DNA from: Bradyrhizobium sp. Ce-3
GTDB taxonomy: Bacteria; Pseudomonadota; Alphaproteobacteria; Rhizobiales; Xanthobacteraceae
Length of the DNA: 64,000 nt
Assembly: GCF_022835695.1 (NCBI RefSeq)
Contig: NZ_BQUV01000004.1
Span: 310,001-374,000 of the forward strand
Direction of reading: 5' to 3'
The stretch's first letter is position 1. Each line of letters starts with the position of its first letter. The position numbers and the translations under genes are program-made. The notes below the pieces were generated by a model. It saw only the letters and a program-made list of their open reading frames with translations, was not told the origin of the DNA and did not search any database. This document shows, piece after piece, positions 1-7,990 of this stretch.

Positions 1-662
1 ATCAGCGCCGTGCCAGCGCCCTTTGCCAGTAACGCATCGCCGGCGCGGCGGGCGCCGGCGAGATCGCTCACCGCGATCCCGGTCAGCGCCTCGGCCTCGG
101 TCTCGTTGGGGACGACATAATCGCAGAGCGCGAACAGGCTATCGTCGAACTTGATCGCCGGCGCCGGATTGAACACGGTGATGCTGCCGGCGGCGCGCGC
201 GATCTCGAGCCCGCGCCGCGCCGCATCGACCGGCTGCTCGAGCTGCGTCACGAATACGCTGGAGTCGCGAATGGCATCCGCCACCGCATCGACATCGGCC
301 GGACCGATGCCGCCCGCCGCGCCCGGGACCACGATGATCGCGTTGTCGCCGCGCGTCTCGTGGACATAGATGAACGCCGCTCCAGTCGGCGCCTCCGCGG
401 TCCTCGCCACACGCGGCCGGATTCCCTCGGCCTCCCAGGTCTTGATCGCAAGCTCGCCGAAGGCGTCGCTGCCGATCCGGGAAATGAAGCTCACGCTGGC
501 GCCGGCCCGTGCGGCCGCGACAGCCTGGTTGGATCCCTTGCCGCCCGGCCCCATGGCAAATCCCGAGCCGGCGATGGTCTCGCCGATCGCCGGCATGTTG
601 CCGGCGCGGAACGCCAGGTCGACGACGAAGACGCCGAGGACGGCGACGGCATTCTTGCTCAT
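1..662 (-). CDS. rbsK: Ribokinase, PfkB family (C-terminus beyond window)
   Basis: The gene would phosphorylate D-ribose, or a related pentose such as deoxyribose, at the 5-position with ATP in the cytoplasm. The visible 220 residues open with a Rossmann-like strand and carry the PfkB signature 1 (GPGGKGSNQA, about residues 38-47). The family is about 300 residues long, so the C-terminal signature with the catalytic Asp lies outside the window. The start ATG lies 4 bp after the stop of the mutarotase gene, so the two are almost certainly co-transcribed and translationally coupled. With deoC in the same operon, the true substrate may be deoxyribose rather than ribose. That is inference; the PfkB kinase call itself is firm. 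Confidence 0.9.
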   Translation of the reverse strand, partial: MSKNAVAVLGVFVVDLAFRAGNMPAIGETIAGSGFAMGPGGKGSNQAVAAARAGASVSFISRIGSDAFGELAIKTWEAEGIRPRVARTAEAPTGAAFIYVHETRGDNAIIVVPGAAGGIGPADVDAVADAIRDSSVFVTQLEQPVDAARRGLEIARAAGSITVFNPAPAIKFDDSLFALCDYVVPNETEAEALTGIAVSDLAGARRAGDALLAKGAGTAL

Positions 663-666
663 GTCG

Positions 667-1122
667 TCACTCCCCGTCCGGCGCGATCACGCCCTTGCTG
701 AACAGGAAGCAGCCGTAGAAGCGGCGCTCGCCGGTTGCGATCACGCAATAGGCCGCCTTGGCCTGCTCGTAGAACGCATGGCGCTCGACGCCGACCAGCG
801 GCCAGGATCGTCCTTCGGCGCGATCGATCGCGGCCTGCACCTCGCGCTGCACGGGGGGCACTTCCTGCGGTTGTCCGACGATCTCCATCCGGATCGCGGC
901 ATCGTCGACGAACGTATCGAGCGGCATCACCGAGAGGACGGCTTCGACCGCCTTGGCGGCACTCACATTGTCGATGCGCAGCAACTCGCCAAACACGGTC
1001 TGGCGCGCGATCGAGTCGGCCGGAAAATTGGTGTCGCACACCACCAGGCGATCACCGTGCCCCATCGCCCGCAAGGCATAGAGCACGTCGGCATTGAGCA
1101 ATGGATTGATGCCCTTAAGCAT
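667..1122 (-). CDS. RbsD/FucU family sugar mutarotase
   Basis: This 151-residue cytoplasmic protein belongs to the RbsD/FucU family, which interconverts pyranose/furanose forms or anomers of ribose or fucose to feed a kinase. The N-terminal GHGD (residues 21-24, with His22 the expected catalytic base), the following CDTNFP, and the C-terminal RRFYGCFLFSKG are the family hallmarks. The C-terminal pattern looks more like FucU than RbsD. The start at 1122 was chosen because a GGGAGG Shine-Dalgarno precedes it and the family motif starts at residue 1. A longer frame reading to 1290 would run into the aldehyde dehydrogenase gene. The gene lies between that gene (80 bp upstream) and ribokinase. Confidence 0.88.
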   Translation of the reverse strand: MLKGINPLLNADVLYALRAMGHGDRLVVCDTNFPADSIARQTVFGELLRIDNVSAAKAVEAVLSVMPLDTFVDDAAIRMEIVGQPQEVPPVQREVQAAIDRAEGRSWPLVGVERHAFYEQAKAAYCVIATGERRFYGCFLFSKGVIAPDGE

Positions 1123-1202
1123 GTTGCGTCCCTCCCTCGTCTTCAAGACTACCGAACTCTGACGGTCCGGATCCCCATCCGTATCACCGCAAGGTGACTT
1201 CT

Positions 1203-3590
1203 TTAGTCGCCATACGGAATCCAGATGTTCTTCACCTGCACGGCATGGCGGAGCAGGATCGGCCCCTCGCTCGCGGCCTTGTCGTACCAATCAAGCGCGA
1301 GGCCGTGATCGACCAGCGTCCGCTTGAGATTGCCGACCGAGTACCGTTCGGCCGCCGTCGACGCGTCCTGTGATCCAAACGCCCAGAGCGCATCGACATC
1401 GTCGTGCTCGGCGAGCACCTTGACCAGATCTTCGCGATCGCCGGTGACGATGTTGACGACGCCGCCGGGCACGTCCGAGGTCTCGAGCACCTGGTAGAAA
1501 TCGGTCGCGGCCAGCGGATGCCGCTCGCTCGGCACGGCGACGACCCGGTTGCCCATCGCAACCAGCGGCGCCACCAGGCTGATGAAGCCGAGCAGCGGTG
1601 CCTCGTCGGGACAGGCGACACCGACCACGCCGATCGGCTCGTGCATCGCGAGCGCAACACCGCGCAACGGCGGCGCATGGATGGATCCCTCGAATTTGTC
1701 GGCCCAGGCGCCATAGCTGAACAGCCGCTCGATGCTCGCATCGACCTCCGTGCGCGCTTTTGCCGCCGAGACGCCGGTCATGTCGGCGATGCGGCGGCTG
1801 AACTCGTCGCCGCGCGCGGACAAATTCTCGGCAAGGTAATAGAGGATCTGGGCGCGATTATGCGCCGTCGCCCGCGCCCACCCCTCGGCGGAGCGCGCCG
1901 CGGCCACCGCGTTGCGGATATCCTTGCGATTGCCCTCGCCCGCCTCGCCAAGCCGGCGGCCTTTCGGCGAGAGCACCGCGCGCGAATAGTTGCCGTCCGG
2001 GCGCACCTGCTTGCCGCCGACGAACAGTTTTGCGGTTCGATCGATCGGCGGCACGTCGAAGCCGGCGCTGACACCGGACGCCGCCGGCAGCGGCGACGCC
2101 TTGGCCCGCGCCTTGCGCCCGCTCCAGGCCTTCGGCTTGAGATACTCGTACATACCTTCACGGCCACCCTCGCGGCCGAATCCGGACTCGCGATAGCCGC
2201 CGAAGCCGACGCTGGCGTCGAACAGGTTGGTCGCATTGACCCAGACCACGCCGGCCAGGAGTTTCGGCGCGATGTCGAGCGCCAGCCCGATCGTCTCGCT
2301 CCACACGCTGGCGGCAAGGCCGTAGCGCGTGTTGTTGGCGAGCAGCACCGCCTCATCGGGCGTGCGGAACGTCATCGCCACCAGAACCGGGCCGAAGATC
2401 TCCTCGGTCGCTACCGTCGAGGATGGGTGCACGTTCCACAGCAAGGTCGGCGGATAGAAGCATCCCTCCGCCGGGATCGCGCCGGACGCCTGGTACTTCT
2501 CGGCGCCCTCCTTCACCCCGGTCTCGACCAGCGACTTGATCCGCTCGAGTTGCACCGGCGCGACCACCGCGCCCATGTCGATCGCCTTGTCGAGCGGCAT
2601 GCCGACGCGAAGCGTCTCCATGCGGCGGATCAGCCGCCGGCGGAAGGTCTCCGCAATGCCCTCCTGCAGCAACAGCCGCGATCCGGCGCAGCACACCTGG
2701 CCCTGGTTGAACCAGATCGCGTCGACCACGCCTTCCACGGCGCCGTCGATATCAGCGTCGTCGAACACGATGAACGGCGATTTGCCGCCGAGCTCCAGCG
2801 TCAGCGACTTGCCGGTGCCGGCCGTGGTCTGGCGGATCAGCCGTCCGACCTCGGTCGACCCGGTGAAGGCGATCTTGTCGACGCCGGGATTTTCGACCAG
2901 CAACGCGCCGGTCGCGCCGTCGCCGGTCACGACATTCAGCACGCCCGGCGGCAGTCCGGCCTCGGCCGATAGCTCGGCGAACAGCAGCGCGGTGAGCGAG
3001 GTGAATTCCGCCGGCTTGAGCACCACCGTATTGCCCGTGGCGAGCGCCGGCGCGATCTTCCAGGCCAGCATCAGCAGCGGGAAATTCCACGGGATGATCT
3101 GGCCGATCACGCCGATCGGCACCTGATCGGCGAATTCGCGATCCTGTAGCTGCGCCCAGCCTGCGTGATAGTAGAAATGGCGCGCCGCCAGCGGCACGTC
3201 GAGATCGCGGGTCTCCCGGATCGGCTTGCCATTGTCGATCGCCTCCAGCACCGCGAACAGCCGGGCGTGACGCTGCAGCATGCGCGCCAATGCATAGAGA
3301 TGGCGCGCACGGCCGTGGCCGCCAAGCTTGGCCCACGCGACCTGCGCGGTGCGCGCGGCGTTTACCGCAGCCTCCACGTCGACAGCAGTGCCCTGCGCGA
3401 TGCGCGCCAGCGTCTTGCCCGTGGCAGGCTCGCTCGTGGTGAGATGCTTGCCCGCCTGCGGCGCCGTGAACTTGCCGGCGATGAAATGCCCGAACGTGGC
3501 GCCATGCCGCGCCAGCCAGGCGCGGGCCTCGCCGTCCGCCTCGGGCGCGGGGCCATACTCCATGGTCTCGAAATAGTTTGCGACGCTCAT
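1203..3590 (-). CDS. ALDH16-type two-domain aldehyde dehydrogenase
   Basis: The protein has 795 residues, against about 490 for an ordinary aldehyde dehydrogenase. Residues 1-490 form a complete ALDH with PWNF (167-170), cofactor Lys192, FTGST (242-246), Glu266 in LELGG and the catalytic Cys at 300 within QVCCAGSR. From about residue 510 a second, shorter ALDH-like domain follows (ACPDEAPLLGF, VNIVTGD) with no recognisable catalytic Cys/Glu pair. This layout is that of the ALDH16 family, in which the C-terminal domain is non-catalytic. It follows deoC by 10 bp, so oxidation of the acetaldehyde released by DeoC to acetate is the likely role. The substrate is inferred from context only. Confidence 0.88.
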   Translation of the reverse strand: MSVANYFETMEYGPAPEADGEARAWLARHGATFGHFIAGKFTAPQAGKHLTTSEPATGKTLARIAQGTAVDVEAAVNAARTAQVAWAKLGGHGRARHLYALARMLQRHARLFAVLEAIDNGKPIRETRDLDVPLAARHFYYHAGWAQLQDREFADQVPIGVIGQIIPWNFPLLMLAWKIAPALATGNTVVLKPAEFTSLTALLFAELSAEAGLPPGVLNVVTGDGATGALLVENPGVDKIAFTGSTEVGRLIRQTTAGTGKSLTLELGGKSPFIVFDDADIDGAVEGVVDAIWFNQGQVCCAGSRLLLQEGIAETFRRRLIRRMETLRVGMPLDKAIDMGAVVAPVQLERIKSLVETGVKEGAEKYQASGAIPAEGCFYPPTLLWNVHPSSTVATEEIFGPVLVAMTFRTPDEAVLLANNTRYGLAASVWSETIGLALDIAPKLLAGVVWVNATNLFDASVGFGGYRESGFGREGGREGMYEYLKPKAWSGRKARAKASPLPAASGVSAGFDVPPIDRTAKLFVGGKQVRPDGNYSRAVLSPKGRRLGEAGEGNRKDIRNAVAAARSAEGWARATAHNRAQILYYLAENLSARGDEFSRRIADMTGVSAAKARTEVDASIERLFSYGAWADKFEGSIHAPPLRGVALAMHEPIGVVGVACPDEAPLLGFISLVAPLVAMGNRVVAVPSERHPLAATDFYQVLETSDVPGGVVNIVTGDREDLVKVLAEHDDVDALWAFGSQDASTAAERYSVGNLKRTLVDHGLALDWYDKAASEGPILLRHAVQVKNIWIPYGD

Positions 3591-3600
3591 CGCTGGAGTC

Positions 3601-4629
3601 TCATCCCACGGGGTGGCGGTTGAAGGCCGAGTAGTGGCCGGTCACGTGATGCTCGAGCTGCCGCTCGATGTCAGCAAGCAGGCTGGAGGCACCGATGCGG
3701 AACAGATCCGGCTCGAGCCAGTCGCGTCCCAGCTCCTCCTTCATCAGGAACTGGTAGTTGAGCACGTCCTTTGCCGTCGAGATTCCACCGGCCGGCTTGA
3801 AGCCGATCTTGTAGCCGGTGCGCTCCTGATAGACGCGGATCATCCGCAGCATCGCCAGCGTCACCGGCAGCGTCGCATTGACGCCTTCCTTGCCGGTGGA
3901 GGTCTTGATGAAGTCGGCACCGGCCATCATGCAGACCATCGAAGCCTTGGCGACATTGCGCAGCGTCTTGAGATCGCCGGTGGCCAGGATCGTCTTCAGA
4001 TGCGCATTGCCGCAGGCGGCGCGGAAATCCCGCACCTCGGCATAAAGCGCCCGCCAATCGCCGGTCAGCACATGCTCTCGCGTGATGACGATGTCGATCT
4101 CCTGCGCGCCGTCGCGGACCGACGCCTCGATCTCCTTCAGCTTGACATCGTGCGGCACGAGACCCGCGGGAAACCCGGTCGAGACCGCAGCGACCGGGAT
4201 GCCGGATCCATCGAGCGCTCCGACGGCCGTCGCGACAAAGCGATGGTAGACACAGATCGCTCCGGTATGCAGCTCGCGGCCGGCAAAGCCGAGCTTCTCG
4301 ATGACATCGCCGCGCACGGGCGTCTTGGCCTTGGCGCAGAGCCGCTTCACCCGCTCGGTCGTGTCGTCGCCGTTGAGGGTCGTCAGGTCGATGCAGGTGA
4401 CCGCCTTGAGCAGCCACGCCGCCTGTGCATCCTTCTTCACGGTTCGCCGGCCCGGCAGGCTCGCGACCCGCCTTTCGGCGGCCGACAGATTGATCCTGAT
4501 CTCGTCGACCCAATCCATCTCGAGCGCGCGGCCAGCGTTGCGCGGGAGCGGGTGCAGATGCTCGCCGCCGGGGGAAGGCGATTGCACGGCCAACGGGGAC
4601 GGATTCTGGATGAAGACGCTCTGCGTCAT
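3601..4629 (-). CDS. deoC: Deoxyribose-phosphate aldolase
   Basis: DeoC cleaves 2-deoxyribose-5-phosphate to glyceraldehyde-3-phosphate and acetaldehyde in the cytoplasm. Class I aldolase residues are present: Asp81 in CIDLTTL, the Schiff-base Lys242 in DFIKTSTGKEG, and the second Lys278 in GFKPAGGIST. At 342 residues it is longer than the about 250-residue E. coli enzyme because of an N-terminal extension of about 70 residues, as in the long DeoC subgroup. The ATG at 4629 was chosen. The frame stays open to 4821, but that extra part overlaps the promoter region and has no start with a good ribosome site. It is the first gene of the deoC-ALDH-rbsD-rbsK operon. Confidence 0.93.
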   Translation of the reverse strand: MTQSVFIQNPSPLAVQSPSPGGEHLHPLPRNAGRALEMDWVDEIRINLSAAERRVASLPGRRTVKKDAQAAWLLKAVTCIDLTTLNGDDTTERVKRLCAKAKTPVRGDVIEKLGFAGRELHTGAICVYHRFVATAVGALDGSGIPVAAVSTGFPAGLVPHDVKLKEIEASVRDGAQEIDIVITREHVLTGDWRALYAEVRDFRAACGNAHLKTILATGDLKTLRNVAKASMVCMMAGADFIKTSTGKEGVNATLPVTLAMLRMIRVYQERTGYKIGFKPAGGISTAKDVLNYQFLMKEELGRDWLEPDLFRIGASSLLADIERQLEHHVTGHYSAFNRHPVG

Positions 4630-4646
4630 GGCGGCGCCGTGCGGTC

Positions 4647-4697
4647 CTAGCGAATCGAGGAGGTGGCCAGATAGACTGAATGTGTCGATCGCAACAT
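4647..4697 (-). CDS. Possible 16-codon leader ORF upstream of deoC
   Basis: An ATG at 4697 is preceded by a strong AGGGGAGG ribosome site at 5 bp spacing. It opens a 16-residue frame (MLRSTHSVYLATSSIR) that stops 17 bp before the deoC ATG, whose own ribosome site is poor. This could be a leader peptide that couples translation into deoC, or an accidental frame. No family is recognised and there is no run of regulatory codons typical of amino-acid attenuators. Confidence 0.35.
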   Translation of the reverse strand: MLRSTHSVYLATSSIR

Positions 4698-4784
4698 GTG
4701 ATCCTCCCCTGACCTTGCCGCTGGGTTTGCCGACTGCCACGGAACGACAACGTTCCCGACACTCGATCAGCCCGCCGGACTGGA

Positions 4785-4800
4785 TGTTATTATTGTAACA
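4785..4800. promoter_or_regulatory. Candidate DeoR operator in the deoC/deoR divergent region
   Basis: The sequence TGTTATTATTGTAACA is a dyad with perfect 5-bp half-sites (TGTTA and TAACA) around 6 bp. A closely similar 15-mer lies in the promoter of the adjacent ABC importer (9607-9621, 13 of 15 identical). A TTGACA -35 candidate for deoC is at 4838-4843 on the minus strand. The operator would lie about 38 bp downstream of it, near the transcription start. Assignment to the neighbouring DeoR-type protein is inference. Confidence 0.55.
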
Positions 4801-4869
4801 AAACGACGTTGATAAACTCACAACATTGTAAGATCATTGTCAATCAGATAAGCAAGCTCGGCGATCAAA

Positions 4870-5664
4870 ATGGCTGAAACCCCCACCGCACGACCAAGCG
4901 AGACACGCGTCCAGCGCCTGCAGAGGCTGCGCCGTGCCGTCGAGTCGAGTGGCGCGCTGCATCTGAAGGACGCCGCCGAGCTCCTCAGGGTTTCCGAAAT
5001 GACGGTGCGGCGCGACCTTGCGGGTCCGGAAGCCGCGCTCGCTCTGCTCGGCGGCTACGTCGTCAACGCGGCGTCGCCGACCGGGATCAAGTACGCGTTC
5101 GAACAGGAGATCGACCAGCACACCCAGGACAAGCGCCTCGCCTGCCGGGCTGCCGCCGCCTCCATCAGGGAAGGCGATACGATCTTCATCGATTGTGGCA
5201 CCACGATGCAGTCGCTGGCGGACTGCCTGCCCGAGGATCTGCCGCTCTCGGTGATCTGCTATTCGATGAACGTGGCGTCGATCGTCACGCAACGACCGGC
5301 CACGCAGGTGATGCTGATGGGCGGCCTCTACCATCCGTCATCGCAGTCCTTTGCGTCGGACGACGGCCTGTCCTATCTGCGCCGGCTCGGGATCAACAAG
5401 GCGTTCATTTCCGCCGGCGGCGTGCACTGGACGCGCGGCGCGAGCTGCTCGAACTTTCACGAGGTCGCGGTCAAGCAAGCCGTCATCGAGACCGCGATGG
5501 AAAGCATCCTGGTGATCGACGCCAGCAAGCTCGGCAGCCTCAAATCGGCATTCTTCTCCGATATCGGCGCGTTCTCGCAGATCATCGTCGGCGGCGCGGC
5601 ATCGGCGGACATGCGCAAGCACTTCCGCAGCCTCCCCGTTGAGTACGTGACCAACGCAACCTGA
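4870..5664 (+). CDS. DeoR-family transcriptional regulator
   Basis: A 264-residue cytoplasmic repressor. An N-terminal winged helix (about residues 14-70) carries the DeoR pattern with SEMTVRRDL as recognition helix. It is followed by the sugar-phosphate-sensing domain with DCGTTMQSLAD and the C-terminal IDASKLG typical of DeoRC. It is divergent from deoC and convergent with the binding-protein gene, and it is the only regulator in the sugar cluster. It probably represses both the deoC operon and the importer, and responds to a phosphorylated intermediate such as deoxyribose-5-phosphate. The ATG at 4870 has no clear Shine-Dalgarno, so weak expression is plausible. Confidence 0.9.
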   Translation: MAETPTARPSETRVQRLQRLRRAVESSGALHLKDAAELLRVSEMTVRRDLAGPEAALALLGGYVVNAASPTGIKYAFEQEIDQHTQDKRLACRAAAASIREGDTIFIDCGTTMQSLADCLPEDLPLSVICYSMNVASIVTQRPATQVMLMGGLYHPSSQSFASDDGLSYLRRLGINKAFISAGGVHWTRGASCSNFHEVAVKQAVIETAMESILVIDASKLGSLKSAFFSDIGAFSQIIVGGAASADMRKHFRSLPVEYVTNAT

Positions 5665-5694
5665 TCCGAGCGGGGGCTGGCACGCCCGGATCAG
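5661..5694. terminator. Hairpin between convergent deoR-type gene and ABC binding protein
   Basis: The 8-bp arms CTGATCCG (5661-5668) and CGGATCAG (5687-5694) are perfect complements around an 18-nt GC-rich loop. The left arm overlaps the stop codon of the regulator gene. No T-tract follows, so it may work as a weak bidirectional terminator or as an mRNA 3'-end stabiliser. Confidence 0.45.
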
Positions 5695-5744
5695 GCTGCT
5701 CACAATGCGCGGGCTCGCGGGACCACGCATCGAACTGCTGCGGC

Positions 5745-6896
5745 TCAGTTGCAGGCAGGCTTTGCCTTGTTGCAGGCGTCGGTCAGTTCCGTCGGCGGCT
5801 CCTTCTTGAACACCGTCCTGTAGGACTCCAGCACGTTCGACTGCGTCACCGGCAGCGACTGCACACCGACCCAGGCCGGCGTTTCCTTGCCAAGCAGCGC
5901 ATTCATCATCGCCATCGCTTCCGCGACGCCCTGGTCATAGGGACGCTGCGACCCGGTCGCCTTCAAGGGACCGCCCTTGGCAATCTCGATCGCCGATTGC
6001 AGGCCGAGGTCGACGGTCGTGACCGGAATGTCGATGCCCTGCGCGCGCATCGAGCTCAGCGTATCGAGCGCCGGCTGATCCCAAACCGCATACACGCCCT
6101 TGACGTCCGGATTGCCGGTGAGGAAGTCGCCAGCGATCTGCGACACTTTCGGCGGATCGGTAAAGTCGACCTGCTTCATCTTGATGTCGGGACGGTTCTT
6201 CTGCATCCACTCGCGAACACCCTTGGTGCGCTCGTTGGTGCTGAAATAGTCGACGCCGAAATTGACGAGGCCGATGGTGCCGCCCTGCGGAATGCAGGAG
6301 GCCAGGATCTGGGCCGCGATCAGCCCGTTACCGAGGTTGTCCGCCGAAATCATCGAAGCATATTCCTCGGGATGCTTGAGACCGGTCGGGATGCTGTCCA
6401 TCAGCACCAGCTTGATGCCGGCCTTGGCGACCTTCTTGTAGGTCGGCGCGGTCGCGGTGAAATCGACCGGGATCGAGATGATGCCGTCCGGATGCTGCTG
6501 GATGGTGTTCTCGATGTCGGCGATCTGCTTGTCGACCTGATATTCGGCGGAGGCGACGCCGGTCACCGTCACGCCATACTTCTTCAGCGTGTCGGTGATG
6601 CCCTGGATCTGCAGCTGCGCCCAATCGAGGTTGACGGTCTGCATCGAGATGCCGACCTTGAAATGCTTCTCCTTGACCTTGGCGGCATCGGCGTCCGAGA
6701 GCGCGAGCACCTCGGGCGACGCGGCCTTCTCGCCGTGCGGCCCCTGACCGACGATTGACTTCGGTCCTAGCGTCGCAAGGTCGACGCCCTTGACGCAGGT
6801 TGCCGGCACTTCGGCCCGCGCCGCGGGGGCGATCGAAATGGCCGTCGCCGCGATCAGTGCGGTCAGCGGCGGGGTTTGTCGCAAGATTGGCTTCAT
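5745..6896 (-). CDS. ABC sugar importer, periplasmic substrate-binding protein
   Basis: A 383-residue exported protein of the ribose/galactose-type (Peripla_BP_4) binding family. The first about 28 residues form a signal peptide ending in APAARA. The mature part shows the family pattern: VGISMQTVNLDWAQLQIQG at the first lobe, ISIPVDFTATAP, DNLGNGLIAAQIL and a second lobe with VYAVWDQPALDTL. A strong GGGAGG site precedes the ATG. It is the last gene of the ATPase-permease-binding protein operon, 101 bp after the permease. The ligand is not readable from sequence; the neighbourhood (deoC, ribokinase, mutarotase) points to ribose, deoxyribose or a nucleoside-derived sugar. Confidence 0.9.
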   Translation of the reverse strand: MKPILRQTPPLTALIAATAISIAPAARAEVPATCVKGVDLATLGPKSIVGQGPHGEKAASPEVLALSDADAAKVKEKHFKVGISMQTVNLDWAQLQIQGITDTLKKYGVTVTGVASAEYQVDKQIADIENTIQQHPDGIISIPVDFTATAPTYKKVAKAGIKLVLMDSIPTGLKHPEEYASMISADNLGNGLIAAQILASCIPQGGTIGLVNFGVDYFSTNERTKGVREWMQKNRPDIKMKQVDFTDPPKVSQIAGDFLTGNPDVKGVYAVWDQPALDTLSSMRAQGIDIPVTTVDLGLQSAIEIAKGGPLKATGSQRPYDQGVAEAMAMMNALLGKETPAWVGVQSLPVTQSNVLESYRTVFKKEPPTELTDACNKAKPACN

Positions 6897-6997
6897 TGTT
6901 TCCTCCCTTTTTGGTCGCCGATTGACCGGAGGCCGGCGACCTTGCCCCTACCCTCGCAACGCCTGACCCTGCGGCCAATGCGCTGCACCATCACGCG

Positions 6998-7990
6998 CTA
7001 GCGTTTCGTGAAGGCGACCGCGGCCACGATGATCGCTCCCTTGATGACGAGCTGCATCGGCGAGCTGACGCCGAGCAGCACGAGGCCGTTGTTGAGCGTG
7101 CCGATGATCAGGCTGCCGAACAGCGTTCCCAGGATGTAGCCGCGGCCGCCGAACAGGCTGCAGCCACCGAGGATCACGGCGGCGATGACGTCGAGCTCCA
7201 TGCCCTGCACGACGTCGGGCCGCGCGGCATGCGAGCGCGCGGACAACACCAGCGCCGCCAGGCCGGCCAGCGCGCCGGTCAACACAAAGGCCGCGGTCGT
7301 CACCCATTTGGTGTTGATGCCGGAATACAGCGCCGCGGTCGGATTGCCGCCGACCGCATAGATGCGGCGGCCGAACACGTTGTAGTGCAGCAGCAGGATG
7401 CCGACGATCATCGCCACCAGCGTCCATGCGATCGGAACGGGGATGCCGAGAAATGATCCTTCGCCGAAGATCGCGAAGTAGGTCTCGTTGGTGATGATGA
7501 CAGGCTTGGTGTTGGTGACCATCATGGCGAGGCCGCGCGCCATGCTGAGCGAGCCGAGCGTCACCAGGAAGGACGGGATCGAGAGTTGCGTGGTCAGGAT
7601 GCCGTTGAGCAGCCCGACCAGCGCGCCGGTACCGAGCCCGGCAACCGCGCCGACGATCCAGCTGTTGTTGATCTGGCTCATGGCGAGCGCAGCCGCCATG
7701 CCTGAGAGCGCCAATGTCGATGCAACCGACAGATCGATCTGGCGTGCGATGATCACGAAGGTCATGCCGACCGCGATGATCGACACCAGCGTCGTCTGGC
7801 GTCCGATGTTCAGGAAATTGTCGACCGACAGGAACCAGGGCGAGGACAGGCTGAACACCACCAGCAGCACGACGAAGGCGATGTACAGCATGTAGGGCCG
7901 CTCGCCGCGCAGCAGGTTCTGCAGCAGCTTGCGACGGCGATCGGATCGCGTCGACGCGGCGACGACATTGGGCGCGGTCAATTCAGTCAT
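6998..7990 (-). CDS. ABC sugar importer, inner-membrane permease
   Basis: This 330-residue integral membrane protein is of the RbsC/BPD_transp_2 type, with eight or more hydrophobic helices and the conserved cytoplasmic loop near GMELDVIAAVILGGCSLFGGRG that contacts the ATPase. The length is normal for the family. Its start overlaps the ATPase stop by 4 bp (ATGA), which implies translational coupling. It would form the membrane channel of the importer with the neighbouring ATPase and binding protein. Confidence 0.92.
   Translation of the reverse strand: MTELTAPNVVAASTRSDRRRKLLQNLLRGERPYMLYIAFVVLLVVFSLSSPWFLSVDNFLNIGRQTTLVSIIAVGMTFVIIARQIDLSVASTLALSGMAAALAMSQINNSWIVGAVAGLGTGALVGLLNGILTTQLSIPSFLVTLGSLSMARGLAMMVTNTKPVIITNETYFAIFGEGSFLGIPVPIAWTLVAMIVGILLLHYNVFGRRIYAVGGNPTAALYSGINTKWVTTAAFVLTGALAGLAALVLSARSHAARPDVVQGMELDVIAAVILGGCSLFGGRGYILGTLFGSLIIGTLNNGLVLLGVSSPMQLVIKGAIIVAAVAFTKR

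Noticed and set aside
370-1197. A 275-codon plus-strand frame over the left edge
   Set aside because: It is antisense to the ribokinase and mutarotase genes, which have clear family motifs on the minus strand.
4630-4821. A longer DeoC N-terminus starting near 4821
   Set aside because: It would overlap the divergent promoter region, and the extra residues have no family pattern; the ATG at 4629 fits better.
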